From Micromonospora sp. Llam0 (GTDB taxonomy: Bacteria; Actinomycetota; Actinomycetes; Mycobacteriales; Micromonosporaceae): a stretch of DNA of 64,000 nt. The stretch lies in NCBI RefSeq assembly GCF_003751085.1, contig NZ_RJJY01000001.1, positions 3,844,001 through 3,908,000 on the forward strand, read 5' to 3'. The position numbers were made by a program, and so were the translations under genes. This document shows, piece after piece, positions 42,841-51,295 of the stretch; within the stretch, counting starts at the first letter, position 1, and the number at the start of each line of letters is the position of its first letter. The notes under the pieces are model-generated. The model saw nothing but the letters and a program-made list of their open reading frames with translations. It did not search any database and had not been told where the DNA came from.

Positions 42841-43460
42841 CGGCCGACCACCATCCCGTTTGCCCGTCGCGGCTGGACGACCCCGAGCGGCGGCAGCACC
42901 GACGCGTGTCCGGCGATGCGTGCCGGTTCGACGACCGCAGGCCGCTCGACGTGATCCGGTTCCGGGTCGGTGTCGGCGGTCAGGACCTGGTCGACGGTGT
43001 CCGCTTGGTCGACGCGCACTCGGTCAGCCGGACCAGCAGGACCAGTCGGGTTGGCAGCCGTGGTCGACGCCGCCGGAACGGCCGGGACAGCCGGTGCGCT
43101 GGACAGCACGACCTTGACCAGGGCCAGGAACGCCAGCGACGGGACAGCCGCCACGATCCACCCCCACACGGACGGTTCGGCCTCGGCGACCTGTGCGGCC
43201 AACGACAGGAGCGCGAAGCCGACGAGGAGGATGGCGACGAACCCGACGGGTCGACCGGCCCGGCGTCGTGCCCGGATCTCCAGGCCGAGGTAGATGGCCA
43301 TGAGTTCGACGGCGACGGCGTTGGCCCAGCCGATCCAGTGGGGTTGGCCGTGGGCGACGGACAGGTCATGGACGTGGGTGAACGCGGCCGCGCCGGCCAT
43401 CGAGCCGATGGCGAGCAGGATCACCAGCCGCAGCACGGTTTCCGTGCGTTGCCAGGTCAT
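42837..43460 (-). CDS. SpdB-like spread membrane protein (DUF2637-type)
   Basis: 207 residues from the ATG at 43460. N-terminal four-helix membrane region (VLRLVILLAIGSMAGAAAF, NAVAVELMAIYLGLEI, VGFVAILLVGFALLSLAAQVA, WIVAAVPSLAFLALVKVVL) typical of DUF2637/SpdB proteins of actinomycete plasmids, followed by a Pro/Thr/Asp-rich tail. Proposed to help intramycelial plasmid spreading. ATGA overlaps on both sides place it in the conjugation/replication operon. Confidence 0.85.
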   Translation of the reverse strand: MTWQRTETVLRLVILLAIGSMAGAAAFTHVHDLSVAHGQPHWIGWANAVAVELMAIYLGLEIRARRRAGRPVGFVAILLVGFALLSLAAQVAEAEPSVWGWIVAAVPSLAFLALVKVVLSSAPAVPAVPAASTTAANPTGPAGPADRVRVDQADTVDQVLTADTDPEPDHVERPAVVEPARIAGHASVLPPLGVVQPRRANGMVVGR

Positions 43461-43669
43461 GCGCGGTCCTTGTCGTCGGTGATGGTGAGGTCGATGCGGA
43501 TACGTCGGCCGGGTCGTCCGTGTCGGTGCAGGAACGTGCTCAGCCCGGTGAGGAAGGAGGCGAGTTGATCGGCGGGGCCGGTCGCGGTGATGCGGATCGG
43601 CCGGTGCAGGAGTCGGGCCAGCCACGGCAGCCGGACGAGGAGCCAGGAGGGGCGGTTGAGGGATGGCAT
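43457..43669 (-). CDS. Small basic AICE protein
   Basis: 70 residues: LLVRLPWLARLLHRPIRITATGPADQLASFLTGLSTFLHRHGRPGRRIRIDL. No recognised domain. ATGA overlap with the SpdB-like gene; part of the same operon. Likely a spread or regulatory accessory, which cannot be decided. Confidence 0.6.
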   Translation of the reverse strand: MPSLNRPSWLLVRLPWLARLLHRPIRITATGPADQLASFLTGLSTFLHRHGRPGRRIRIDLTITDDKDRA

Positions 43670-43675
43670 CGGGGG

Positions 43676-43945
43676 TTACCTCCCGGTCGGGTGGATGGTG
43701 GTGCGGATGTGGTCGGGTGGGTCGCCGAGGGAGGCGACCGCCTCAGACAGGCAGCGCCACAGCGCCCACGCCTCACCGGGGGTCAGGTAGACCCGGCGTC
43801 GGCCGGAGCCGATGGCGACATACAGCGGGTAGGGGTCGGGCCGGTCGGTGTCGACCCGCACGGATACCGCTGTTCCGCGTCCGCCGTCGGCGGTGGGGGT
43901 CCGCAGCCGGTAGAAGCGCCGCCCCGTTGTCGATGTCTGTGTCAT
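43676..43945 (-). CDS. Small AICE protein
   Basis: 89 residues from the ATG at 43945 that overlaps the translocase stop. VRVDTDRPDPYPLYVAIGSGRRRVYLTPGEAWALWRCLSEAVASL is the core. Function not recognised; conserved in position in pSAM2-like elements as a small gene after the translocase. Confidence 0.6.
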   Translation of the reverse strand: MTQTSTTGRRFYRLRTPTADGGRGTAVSVRVDTDRPDPYPLYVAIGSGRRRVYLTPGEAWALWRCLSEAVASLGDPPDHIRTTIHPTGR

Positions 43946-45612
43946 CGGGAACCACCCCCGTTGTTCGGGGTGTCGGTGTCGCACTGGTCGTGCCGGAGGA
44001 TGTTGAGTAGCGAGTCAGGCAGCAGCGGCCCGGAAGGCTTACGGGGCAACGGAATCCGCCGGGTCGACGCGGCAGTCTGTTCCGGTTCGGGTGCGGTTTC
44101 CCGGCCGACCTGGGCGAGGATGTCCGCAGCGGCCACCGGAGCGGCGTACTCGGCGGCCATGGTTTTGATGTCGGTGTCGGTGAGGTAGGAGAACCGGACC
44201 CGCACCGGGTCGGGGGTGCCGTCCAGCAGGACGTAGCCGACGCCTTTGGCCCATGAGGGCATCTGGTCCGCCAACGCGCCTCGGTTGCGTGCGCCGTCGC
44301 CCAACACCATGTCCACCTGCGATGCCTCGGTCAGCCCGAGCGCGATGCGGGTGGGGAACAGGTCCCGGAACGGCAGCACCTCCTTACGCGGGTCCTGGAG
44401 CGCGGCCACGACGAGGACGCCGACGCCGGCACCTTGGGACAGCAGCAGCCCCAACGAGGCGGCGATGCGCTTGCGCAGGTCGACGTCTTGCAGGTAGGCG
44501 GTCAGGGCCGCCATTTCGTCGATCACCACCACGACGAGGGGGTCATCGGTCGTGGGTGTGTGGACCCGGACCGTGCCGGCAAGGCGTGCCTGCCGTTCCC
44601 GCAGCACCTGCACGGCTTCATCGAGGAGATCGGCCATGGCGTCGAAGGAGGTGGAGGCGAACCGGGCGAACATCGGCCGGCCGAACGCGAATTCCATCCC
44701 GCCCTTGGGGTCGATCACCCACAGCCGGACCAGCCCGGACGCCACCCCACCAGCGAGGGAGCGGACGAGGGACCAGAGGACGGAGCCTTTCCCGCGTCGG
44801 GTCGCCCCACCGATCAGCACATGCGTCGCCAACAGGTGGAGGTGCCACGTGCGGAGGTCTTCCCGCACCGCGAGGGGCAGCGCGGTGAAGTCCGGCACGG
44901 TCGGCACCGGGAACGGCGGAACGGTCCGGCGTAGGGCGTCGGTGCGGACCAGGACGATGTAGACGACGTCGGGCCGGTCGCGGAACCGGTAGGCGTCGAC
45001 CTGGCGCAGCAGCCAGCCCACCCAGCCGCCGCCACGCACGGGAAGTTCGTCGGGGCGTTCGGTGTAGACCCGTGCGTGCCGTCGGCCGAACGCGTACGCC
45101 AGCTGTTCGGTCGCGTGTTGGAAGTCGGCGGGGGTCTGCCCGCGCAGCATCCGCACCGACAACACGTCAAGGGTCTGGTCACAGTGCACGGCCAGGAGTT
45201 GCGGTAACACGGTCTGGTGCTGGTAGACCCGCGACAGGTCGCACATGGTCATCGCTTCACGCCACACCCGCCGATAGACGACTGTGTGCCGCCACCGGCC
45301 GAGCACAGGCCCGGCGCACCACGCCCACCAGGACGTTTCGTGCCGCCACCGCCACACCGCCGAACCCAACCCGGCCAGCACAACCGGGGTGACCAGTCCG
45401 GCAATGCCGTAGTCGAGGTACACGGCGACCGTGATCACGGAGACGGTGAGGATGCGGGGGTGCTTGAGGCACCACCACAGGCCCCGACCGGTCCAGCGGG
45501 CCAGCAGCCCGAGGAGGACCGCCCACCAGGGCAGCCGCAGCCGGCGGGGCCGGACCACGAGCAGGTCACCGGAGACGGTGGTGACGACCTCACCACGGGG
45601 ACGCCCGATCAT
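43942..45612 (-). CDS. traSA: FtsK/TraB-type DNA translocase of the AICE
   Basis: 556 residues from ATG at 45612. Two N-terminal membrane segments (WWAVLLGLLARWTGRG, ILTVSVITVAVYLDYGIAGLVTPVVLAGL), then a FtsK-like ATPase: Walker A LIGGATRRGKGSVLWSLVRSL, Walker B VVVVIDEMAALTAYL, and VLVVAALQDPRKEVLPFRDLFPTRIALGLTEASQVDMVLGDGAR. It pumps double-stranded DNA between mycelial cells, the sole essential transfer protein in this family. The WxxPKGG-like segment WVIDPKGGMEF is the FtsK/TraB-typical Walker-adjacent motif. Confidence 0.92.
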   Translation of the reverse strand: MIGRPRGEVVTTVSGDLLVVRPRRLRLPWWAVLLGLLARWTGRGLWWCLKHPRILTVSVITVAVYLDYGIAGLVTPVVLAGLGSAVWRWRHETSWWAWCAGPVLGRWRHTVVYRRVWREAMTMCDLSRVYQHQTVLPQLLAVHCDQTLDVLSVRMLRGQTPADFQHATEQLAYAFGRRHARVYTERPDELPVRGGGWVGWLLRQVDAYRFRDRPDVVYIVLVRTDALRRTVPPFPVPTVPDFTALPLAVREDLRTWHLHLLATHVLIGGATRRGKGSVLWSLVRSLAGGVASGLVRLWVIDPKGGMEFAFGRPMFARFASTSFDAMADLLDEAVQVLRERQARLAGTVRVHTPTTDDPLVVVVIDEMAALTAYLQDVDLRKRIAASLGLLLSQGAGVGVLVVAALQDPRKEVLPFRDLFPTRIALGLTEASQVDMVLGDGARNRGALADQMPSWAKGVGYVLLDGTPDPVRVRFSYLTDTDIKTMAAEYAAPVAAADILAQVGRETAPEPEQTAASTRRIPLPRKPSGPLLPDSLLNILRHDQCDTDTPNNGGGSR

Positions 45613-45839
45613 CGGCCACCACCGACGACGGGCAGGAATCGGCCGCGAGCGTCGCGCAGCCGGGGGAACGGCAACACCAGCTGACCGGCGCACAGCCCGC
45701 ACCGGGCCGCATCCCCGCCAGCCGTCGCGGCGTTGTCGGTGTCGCCCTGGACGTCGGGGGTGGGGGTGGGGGTGAACATGTTCTTGCAGTCGCTACAGCG
45801 GATCCGCGCCCGATCCGGGGCGCGCTTAACCTGGGACAC
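45609..45839 (-). CDS. Small Cys-rich AICE protein
   Basis: 76 residues, GTG at 45839, ATGA overlap with the translocase gene. CSDCKNMFT and CGLCAGQLV give a CxxC...CxxC zinc site, and QLVLPFPRLRDARGRFLP is basic. Perhaps a DNA- or RNA-binding accessory of transfer. Confidence 0.65.
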   Translation of the reverse strand: MSQVKRAPDRARIRCSDCKNMFTPTPTPDVQGDTDNAATAGGDAARCGLCAGQLVLPFPRLRDARGRFLPVVGGGR

Positions 45840-45940
45840 GTCGGAACCTCACCGAATCTGAGAAGAAGAGGAGTGGGGGAAGACACCAGGGGTGGGGCTG
45901 CCGTCCGCCAAGACCAGACAGCCCCACCCCGAACCGAGTG

Positions 45941-46366
45941 CTACGAGCCGGAACCCGTAGCCGTGCGCGCCTTACCGGTGCCGTTGCTGGCGACGCCGGC
46001 CGGGGCGCGCATCCCCGACGCCCGCAACGAGTACGCCATCCGGCCGTTGCTCGCCACGTACGGCGTGACCGTCATGTCGTCGAACTCCACCGCCTCAAAC
46101 GGCGTACCCGTCGGCGGAACCGGCTGGTGGTCCGCCGAGATCTTCACCGTGGTCTCCCGCGACCGCTTGCCCAACTCCGGGTCCAGGTCCATCACCCGGA
46201 CCTGCCACACCCGCTGACCCGTCAGCTTGTCCTTCGCCGGCGACCGCCGACCCGTCTTCTCGTCGTAGTCCTCGACCTCACCCAACGACTCGGGCACCAA
46301 CGCGCACCCCGCCGGGAACACGTCCGAACACCGGACCGAGAACCTCGTTCCGCCTCGCAGAGCCAC
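45941..46366 (-). CDS. SCO3933-like AICE regulatory protein
   Basis: 141 residues from GTG at 46366 with GGAGG upstream; the rest of the open frame is unlikely. VRVMDLDPELGKRSRETTVKISADHQPVPPTGTPFEAVEFDDMTVTPYVASNGRMAYSLRASGMRA resembles the SCO3933-type proteins that sit between repressor and translocase in SLP1-like elements; the resemblance is from memory only. Divergent from the GntR gene, across the operators at 46397-46490. Confidence 0.6.
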   Translation of the reverse strand: MALRGGTRFSVRCSDVFPAGCALVPESLGEVEDYDEKTGRRSPAKDKLTGQRVWQVRVMDLDPELGKRSRETTVKISADHQPVPPTGTPFEAVEFDDMTVTPYVASNGRMAYSLRASGMRAPAGVASNGTGKARTATGSGS

Positions 46367-46396
46367 TGCTCTACCTCCACTCGTAGACCTGGCCGG

Positions 46397-46490
46397 CTTG
46401 ACTAGCCAGGTGCTGTGGATCAAAGGTAGGCCGACTTGGCTAGCCATGTCAACACTTGGACACGGGACATCTAGCCTGGCTAGTCAACAG
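46397..46490. promoter_or_regulatory. KorSA-like operators between divergent AICE transcription units
   Basis: Three related sites: TTGACTAGCCAGG (46398-46410), TTGGCTAGCCATG (46436-46448) and the exact inverse of the first, CCTGGCTAGTCAA (46475-46487). The last is 17 bases before the GntR ATG, the others lie over the start of the divergent transcript. This fits autorepression plus control of the transfer operon. Confidence 0.75.
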
Positions 46491-46503
46491 GTATGGTCCG
46501 GGC

Positions 46504-47346
46504 ATGGCACTTGACCCCGACGACCCCCGGACCCCGTCCCAGCAGATTGCCGCCGCCCTGCGCGCGGAGATCAAGACCGGCAAGTTCGCCCCCGGCGAGA
46601 AGCTGCCCAGCCAAAACGACCTGGTCGAACGCTTCTCCGTGGCACGCGAGACGATCAAGGCCGCCCTGCGCAGGCTCCAGGACGAGCGGCTGATCGTGAC
46701 GCGTCAGGGCAGCGGCACGTTCGTGCGCGCCAACACCGAACGCCCCGTGGGTCTACGCCCGCACATCGAACGCGCCTTCGAGGCCACCCACGTAGCGATC
46801 GACTTCGCCGGCTTCTCCGGCGAGACCCTCTACAACGCCATCCAGGAGACGTTGGACAAGGTCCGCATCGGCCGCCTCACCCCGGAGTCGATCCGCATCC
46901 GGATCCTGATCTCGGACATGAACGCCCCGATGGCGATCCCGTGCAGGGCCGAGGACCGCGCCGACGACCCCCGCGTCCGCGCCCGGTCGGCCCGCATCAC
47001 CAACCGGTCGATCCACGCCATCGTCGACGCCGTCCAGGAGCTGGCAGATCTCGACCTGGTGAAGGTCGCCACCACCGAGGTACGCGTCCACGGCGCGGCC
47101 CCGCTGTTCAAGCTGTTCGTCATCAACGACGAAGAAGCGTTCTTCGGCTTCTACCCGGTCGTTGAGCACACCGTCAGCGTCGACGGCCAGCCCTTGGCCA
47201 TCTACGACGCCATGGGGAAGGACGCGGTCCTGTTCCCGTTCACCCCCAGCGACGACGACGCATCCCACGACGGCCTGTACGTGCAGCAGGCCGGCGCCTG
47301 GTTCAACAGCATGTGGACCACCATCGCCCGCGAGTACACCTCATGA
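46504..47346 (+). CDS. GntR-family AICE repressor (KorSA-like)
   Basis: 280 residues from the ATG at 46504 (a TTG at 46456 in frame would place the operators in the gene). N-terminal winged HTH: QQIAAALRAEIKTGKFAPGEKLPSQNDLVERFSVARETIKAALRRLQDERLIVTRQGSGTFV. The C-terminal half is not a standard FadR/UTRA domain and reads EATHVAIDFAGFSGETLYNAI and FFGFYPVVEHTV. In pSAM2, KorSA represses replication and transfer genes. The ATGA overlap with the HAD gene indicates co-translation. Confidence 0.9.
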   Translation: MALDPDDPRTPSQQIAAALRAEIKTGKFAPGEKLPSQNDLVERFSVARETIKAALRRLQDERLIVTRQGSGTFVRANTERPVGLRPHIERAFEATHVAIDFAGFSGETLYNAIQETLDKVRIGRLTPESIRIRILISDMNAPMAIPCRAEDRADDPRVRARSARITNRSIHAIVDAVQELADLDLVKVATTEVRVHGAAPLFKLFVINDEEAFFGFYPVVEHTVSVDGQPLAIYDAMGKDAVLFPFTPSDDDASHDGLYVQQAGAWFNSMWTTIAREYTS

Positions 47347-48029
47347 ACGCCGAACTCGCCGCCGTCATCGACCGCGCCCGGTTCCTGCTGCTCGACTTCG
47401 ACGGACCCGTCTGCAAGGTCTTCGCCAACCACCCCGCACCCCAGGTCGCCGCCACCCTGCGCCGGCTGCTCGTCGACCAGGGCGTCACCATCCCCCCGGA
47501 CCTGCTGGACGAACCCGACCCGCTCACCGTGTTGCGCTGGACAGCCGCCCTGAACCGGCCCGCCATCGTCCGCCGGGTCGACGACGCACTCAGGGCCGCT
47601 GAGGTGGACGCCGTCACGGTCGCCGAACCCACCCCGTACGCGCGGGAGGTCATCGTGGCCGCCCACCACGCCCGACGCGGCATCGCGGTCGTATCCAACA
47701 ACAGCGCCGACGCCGTCACTCAGTACCTGATCGCCCGACGCCTCGCCGCCTACATCCACCCCGTCATCGGTCGCCCCCACGCCGACCCCGCCGGGATGAA
47801 ACCGAACCCGGCACCAGTGCTCGCCGCCATCCGCGAACTCCACACCCATCCCGAGGAATGCGTACTCATTGGCGACTCGCCCACCGACATCGAAGCCGCC
47901 CAAGCCGTCGGCGTGGCCACCATCGGCTACGCCAACAAACCCCGCAAGTACCACAGCCTCACCAAAGCAGACGCCATCATCGGCAGCATGGCCGAAATCG
48001 TCACCGCCCTCCACCCCGACGAACTCTAA
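47343..48029 (+). CDS. HAD-family phosphatase of the AICE
   Basis: 228 residues, ATG at 47343 overlapping the regulator stop. Motif I LLLDFDGPVCKVF (Asp nucleophile and Asp), motif II IAVVSNNS, motif III GMKPNPAP, motif IV GDSPTDIEAA. IA-type cap. Its pairing with the regulator suggests a role in the element's signalling or nucleotide metabolism rather than housekeeping; the substrate is unknown. Confidence 0.85.
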   Translation: MNAELAAVIDRARFLLLDFDGPVCKVFANHPAPQVAATLRRLLVDQGVTIPPDLLDEPDPLTVLRWTAALNRPAIVRRVDDALRAAEVDAVTVAEPTPYAREVIVAAHHARRGIAVVSNNSADAVTQYLIARRLAAYIHPVIGRPHADPAGMKPNPAPVLAAIRELHTHPEECVLIGDSPTDIEAAQAVGVATIGYANKPRKYHSLTKADAIIGSMAEIVTALHPDEL

Positions 48030-48110
48030 CCACCAACAACCCGGCACACCGACGCCCCGGACCGCACTACGCGGAAACCGGGGCGTCACTCATTCCATGC
48101 CGCCACGAGA

Positions 48111-48863
48111 TCAGCCGACCTCACCCGACCACGGCGACGCCGAATCCCACACCCGATCAAGCCCCGCCACATAGTGGTCGAACAGGTTCCCGCCCTGCAC
48201 ACGGCGGAAATGAAACGTCGGACTCGCGTTCCCCGACTCCCCGAACACATGCGGGGTCACCACCACCTCATCATCGAACCGCAGCACACTCGCGTGATGC
48301 GTCACCGCATGCAACCGCACCTCGCAGCCCTCCACCCCGACCAGGCCCCGGTAGTGCGTCAACGAGCTACGGACGATCGCACCCAACGTCCCTACCAGGC
48401 AATCCTCACGATCCCGCACCGCCACCGCCTCACCGGATGGGTCAGCGAAACACAACCGCACCCGCACACCCGCACCCGCCCGGTCCGCCAACACCCGCCC
48501 GATACGCGGCTGCACCTGCGACAGAAACGCGCCCGCCAACACCAGCACGTCAACCCGTTCCCGTGCCTCACCCAGCAGTCGTAACCACACATCACGAGGC
48601 ACCGACGCTCGATCCGGAAACACCTCGATCAACTCCGCTCGCGACGCCTCCGGACGACGATCATTCACTTCCGCGATCTGTGGCCACAGATACGCCTCTT
48701 CCGCGCCCAACCGACGCGCCGCGACCCACCGATGCCGTCGATGCGGAACACGTCCCGAACTGATCCACCGCTCCACCGTCTTCGGATCCACCTCACACTC
48801 AGCCGCAAGATCCTCAACCGGCACACCACGACGAACCATCACCGTCCGGAGACGTTCATTCAT
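48111..48863 (-). CDS. HTH protein with PLD-like sensor domain (DUF5919-type)
   Basis: 250 residues from ATG at 48863 (a GTG at 48869 is alternative). The HTH is ERLRTVMVRRGVPVEDLAAECEVDPKTVERWISSGRVP (residues 3-40). The rest has the pattern of the phospholipase-D-like fold (VDVLVLAGAFLSQVQ and HHASVLRFDDEVVVTPHVFG) as in DUF5919 regulators; no HKD motif. A regulator of unknown signal, transcribed toward the HAD gene. Two GACGTTTC repeats occur in the divergent space upstream (about 48890-48930). Confidence 0.75.
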   Translation of the reverse strand: MNERLRTVMVRRGVPVEDLAAECEVDPKTVERWISSGRVPHRRHRWVAARRLGAEEAYLWPQIAEVNDRRPEASRAELIEVFPDRASVPRDVWLRLLGEARERVDVLVLAGAFLSQVQPRIGRVLADRAGAGVRVRLCFADPSGEAVAVRDREDCLVGTLGAIVRSSLTHYRGLVGVEGCEVRLHAVTHHASVLRFDDEVVVTPHVFGESGNASPTFHFRRVQGGNLFDHYVAGLDRVWDSASPWSGEVG

Positions 48864-49236
48864 ACCCACTATTAGACGGACAACCAGCAGGACGTTTCAA
48901 CCCCGTCCCCCGACGTTTCGCAGAATACGAAGACGTCCCCCACCAGTCCCGCACCGTGGATGCGACGACACGCCAATCCCTATTCACTACCCCAGTCGCG
49001 CGAAAACCCCTGCCGGCGTGCAGCCCTCCATAGCCGCGCCGGCCGGTGAGCACGACGCCACACCGGTCGGGGACCGGGACAGGACCCCACCCAACCTGGC
49101 CCCCGACCGGCCCTCTCCACACCCGCACCCACCGGAGGTTCCCCACCATGACCAACGGCCAGCACCCCACCAACCAGCCATCCGCCCACTACTTCACCCC
49201 CGTACCCCCACCCCGACCAACCACCCCCGCCGACAC

Positions 49237-50872
49237 CACTGACCTAAACTTTGGCCGTTTTGCTGGCTTTGGGTAGGTCGGTCTGGGTGATGGTTATCTC
49301 GTAGGTGACGTCGCGGGTGCGTTGTGTTCGTCGTTGTCGTTTGGTGCGGGGGCCGGTGCGGGTGCGGGTGTGTCGGTTGTGGGGTTGGGCGGCGATCGCG
49401 GTGAGCAGGGTGGTGGTGGGGTCGGGGTCGTCGTGTCCGCAGTTGACGCAGGGTGCGGGGTCCTGGCTTGCGAGGTGTGCGCGGGTCAGGGCGAGGACGG
49501 TGGCGAAGCTGACCGCGTCGGGGTCGATGTTCAGGTCGACGGCGGTGGTCACGGCGAGTCGGACGAGGGCGTTGTAGACGGTCAGTAGCGCCCAGAGTTC
49601 CTGGTAGGCGAGTTCGGGGGTGTGTCCGCGTGGTCGGGTGCGGGGTCCCCGCAGGGTGGTCTTCAGTCGTCCGTAGGTGAGTTCGATCTGCCATCGTTCG
49701 GCGTAGAGCGCGGCGAGTGTGGTGGCGGGGTGACGGTGGTGGTCGAGCAGGGTGGTCAGGACGCGGTAGCGGCTGTGGGTGGTGCGGCCGGCGCGGTCGC
49801 GGGTGGTGACGGTGAACTCGACCAGACGGGCGAGTGTCGGACGGAGTCGGGGCAGGGTGCGGTCGGCGCGGGTGGTGCGGCGGCGGGACAGCATCGCGTC
49901 GGACTCGGCGAGTTGCACGAGCGCGGAGCCGTCGGGGAGGACCTCGACCAGTCGGGCGGGCAGGCTCCGGGCGCCGTTCTTGACCCGCCACAGCAGGTGC
50001 GCCCCGGTGGCGGCCGCCCGCGTCCAGCGGTCCATGGAGAAGAAGCCCCGGTCGGCGAGGTTGATGGTGCCGGGTTGGAGTTCGCCGATCAGGTCGTCGG
50101 CGAGGGCCTGTTCGCTGGTCCCGGAGGAGGCGATGCGGGCGGCGAGGATCCAGCGGGTGCCGCAGGCGACCAGGGCGACCATCCGGGCCTGGGGGAACCG
50201 GCCGCCGGTCGGGGTGGTGAACCCGGCCCGTGTCCGTGTCGTGTCGGCCAGGTCGAACACGGTGCCGTCGATCGCGGTGACCAGCAGACCGAACGCGTAC
50301 GACTCGGGCCCGAACGTCGGTGTGGACCGGGCGGCGTCGGTGAACACCCGCTGGTGCACCGCTGCGGGGAGTCTGCCCCGGGCTTTCGACACCGCCGCGG
50401 CGGTCGGTGCGCCCTCCACCCGGGTCCGGGGGAGCCGTGAGGTCACCCGTGCGGTCACCACCGATGTGCTCTCCCGCCGGAACAGGCACAGCCCGAGCAC
50501 GATCATCACCGTGACCGCTCCGGTCAGCACCCGCCGCCGGGCGTCGACGTGCCCGACCGTGGCCCGCGCCCGTTCGATCAGTGCGGCATCGGCCAGGAGT
50601 GGCCACAACCGGCCGGTCACCTGCTCGTCGAGGGTCCCGACACCGGCGGGCCCGGCGATCACCGCTGCCCGCAGCGTCTCCCGCTGATCGGCGGCCTGTC
50701 GCACCGCGCTGGCGGACAGCATGGCAGAATTCGACACCGAAGCTCCTGGTTGGAACATGTTGATCTAGTCAATCCATGTCCTACCAGGAGCTTCTTCACG
50801 TCCCGCACCCGACCCACACCCACCCCGAAACCGGCGCTATTACCCACAAAACGACCAAAGTTTAGGTCAGTG
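49237..50872. mobile_element. IS4-family insertion sequence with exact 10-bp target duplication
   Basis: 1,636 bp. The 26-bp terminal inverted repeats differ at one position (left starts CACTGACCTAAACTTTGG at 49237, right ends CCAAAGTTTAGGTCAGTG at 50872). The 10-bp duplication CCGCCGACAC is at 49227-49236 and 50873-50882. Exact duplications imply a recent insertion. Confidence 0.92.
49244..50758 (-). CDS. IS4-family transposase
   Basis: 504 residues. N-terminal IS4 domain (LTGAVTVMIVLGLCLFRRES), DDE core with Asp in VTAIDGTVFDLAD, Asp in INLADRGFFSMDRW and Glu in YAERWQIELTYGRLK (the Y-x2-R-x3-E-x6-K signature). The stop codon falls inside the left terminal repeat. Complete and without frameshift, so probably functional. 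It is oriented against the AICE gene it interrupts. Confidence 0.93.
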   Translation of the reverse strand: MFQPGASVSNSAMLSASAVRQAADQRETLRAAVIAGPAGVGTLDEQVTGRLWPLLADAALIERARATVGHVDARRRVLTGAVTVMIVLGLCLFRRESTSVVTARVTSRLPRTRVEGAPTAAAVSKARGRLPAAVHQRVFTDAARSTPTFGPESYAFGLLVTAIDGTVFDLADTTRTRAGFTTPTGGRFPQARMVALVACGTRWILAARIASSGTSEQALADDLIGELQPGTINLADRGFFSMDRWTRAAATGAHLLWRVKNGARSLPARLVEVLPDGSALVQLAESDAMLSRRRTTRADRTLPRLRPTLARLVEFTVTTRDRAGRTTHSRYRVLTTLLDHHRHPATTLAALYAERWQIELTYGRLKTTLRGPRTRPRGHTPELAYQELWALLTVYNALVRLAVTTAVDLNIDPDAVSFATVLALTRAHLASQDPAPCVNCGHDDPDPTTTLLTAIAAQPHNRHTRTRTGPRTKRQRRTQRTRDVTYEITITQTDLPKASKTAKV

Positions 50873-51295
50873 CCGCCGACACCGACGAACAACCCCGCTA
50901 CGTCATCCACATCCCCATCCACGCACGCGACCTCACCACCGCCATCGAGATGGCACACACCATCGCCGTCACCCTCGCCGACTTCCGCACCTACCTACGC
51001 GGACTCGACTACCCCGAAACCACCGTCACCATCGAAGGCGACCAGGAGCAGCACCACCGCGTCATCTGCAACCTCCAACAACCCGACGGCACCCGCTGCG
51101 AACAACTCAACGCCCACGAAGCACCCTGCGCCCGCTAGTAGGTTGCGAAGCCAGACGTCAACAGCGGCCAGAACAGGACTTGGACCTGCCCGCCGCCACA
51201 CTGGCATCCAATGTGTCCTGACGAAACGCTCTCGACTAGCGCCCAGACTTGGGGTAGAACTAGCAGCCAGGGCGACAGACAGGGAGCTAAGCGCA

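Larger units (their letters stand above)
49148..51138 (+). pseudogene. Small AICE gene interrupted by the IS4-family element
   Basis: The 5' part (ATG at 49148, MTNGQHPTNQPSAHYFTPVP to TPAD) reaches the insertion; the 3' part resumes at 50883 as DEQPRYVIHIPIHARDLTTAIEM and ends CNLQQPDGTRCEQLNAHEAPCAR* at 51138. Joining them after removing the element and one 10-bp target copy gives 115 in-frame codons without a stop. It is an unknown Cys-containing protein; the start AUG has a CCACC context and no clear ribosome site. Confidence 0.85.
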
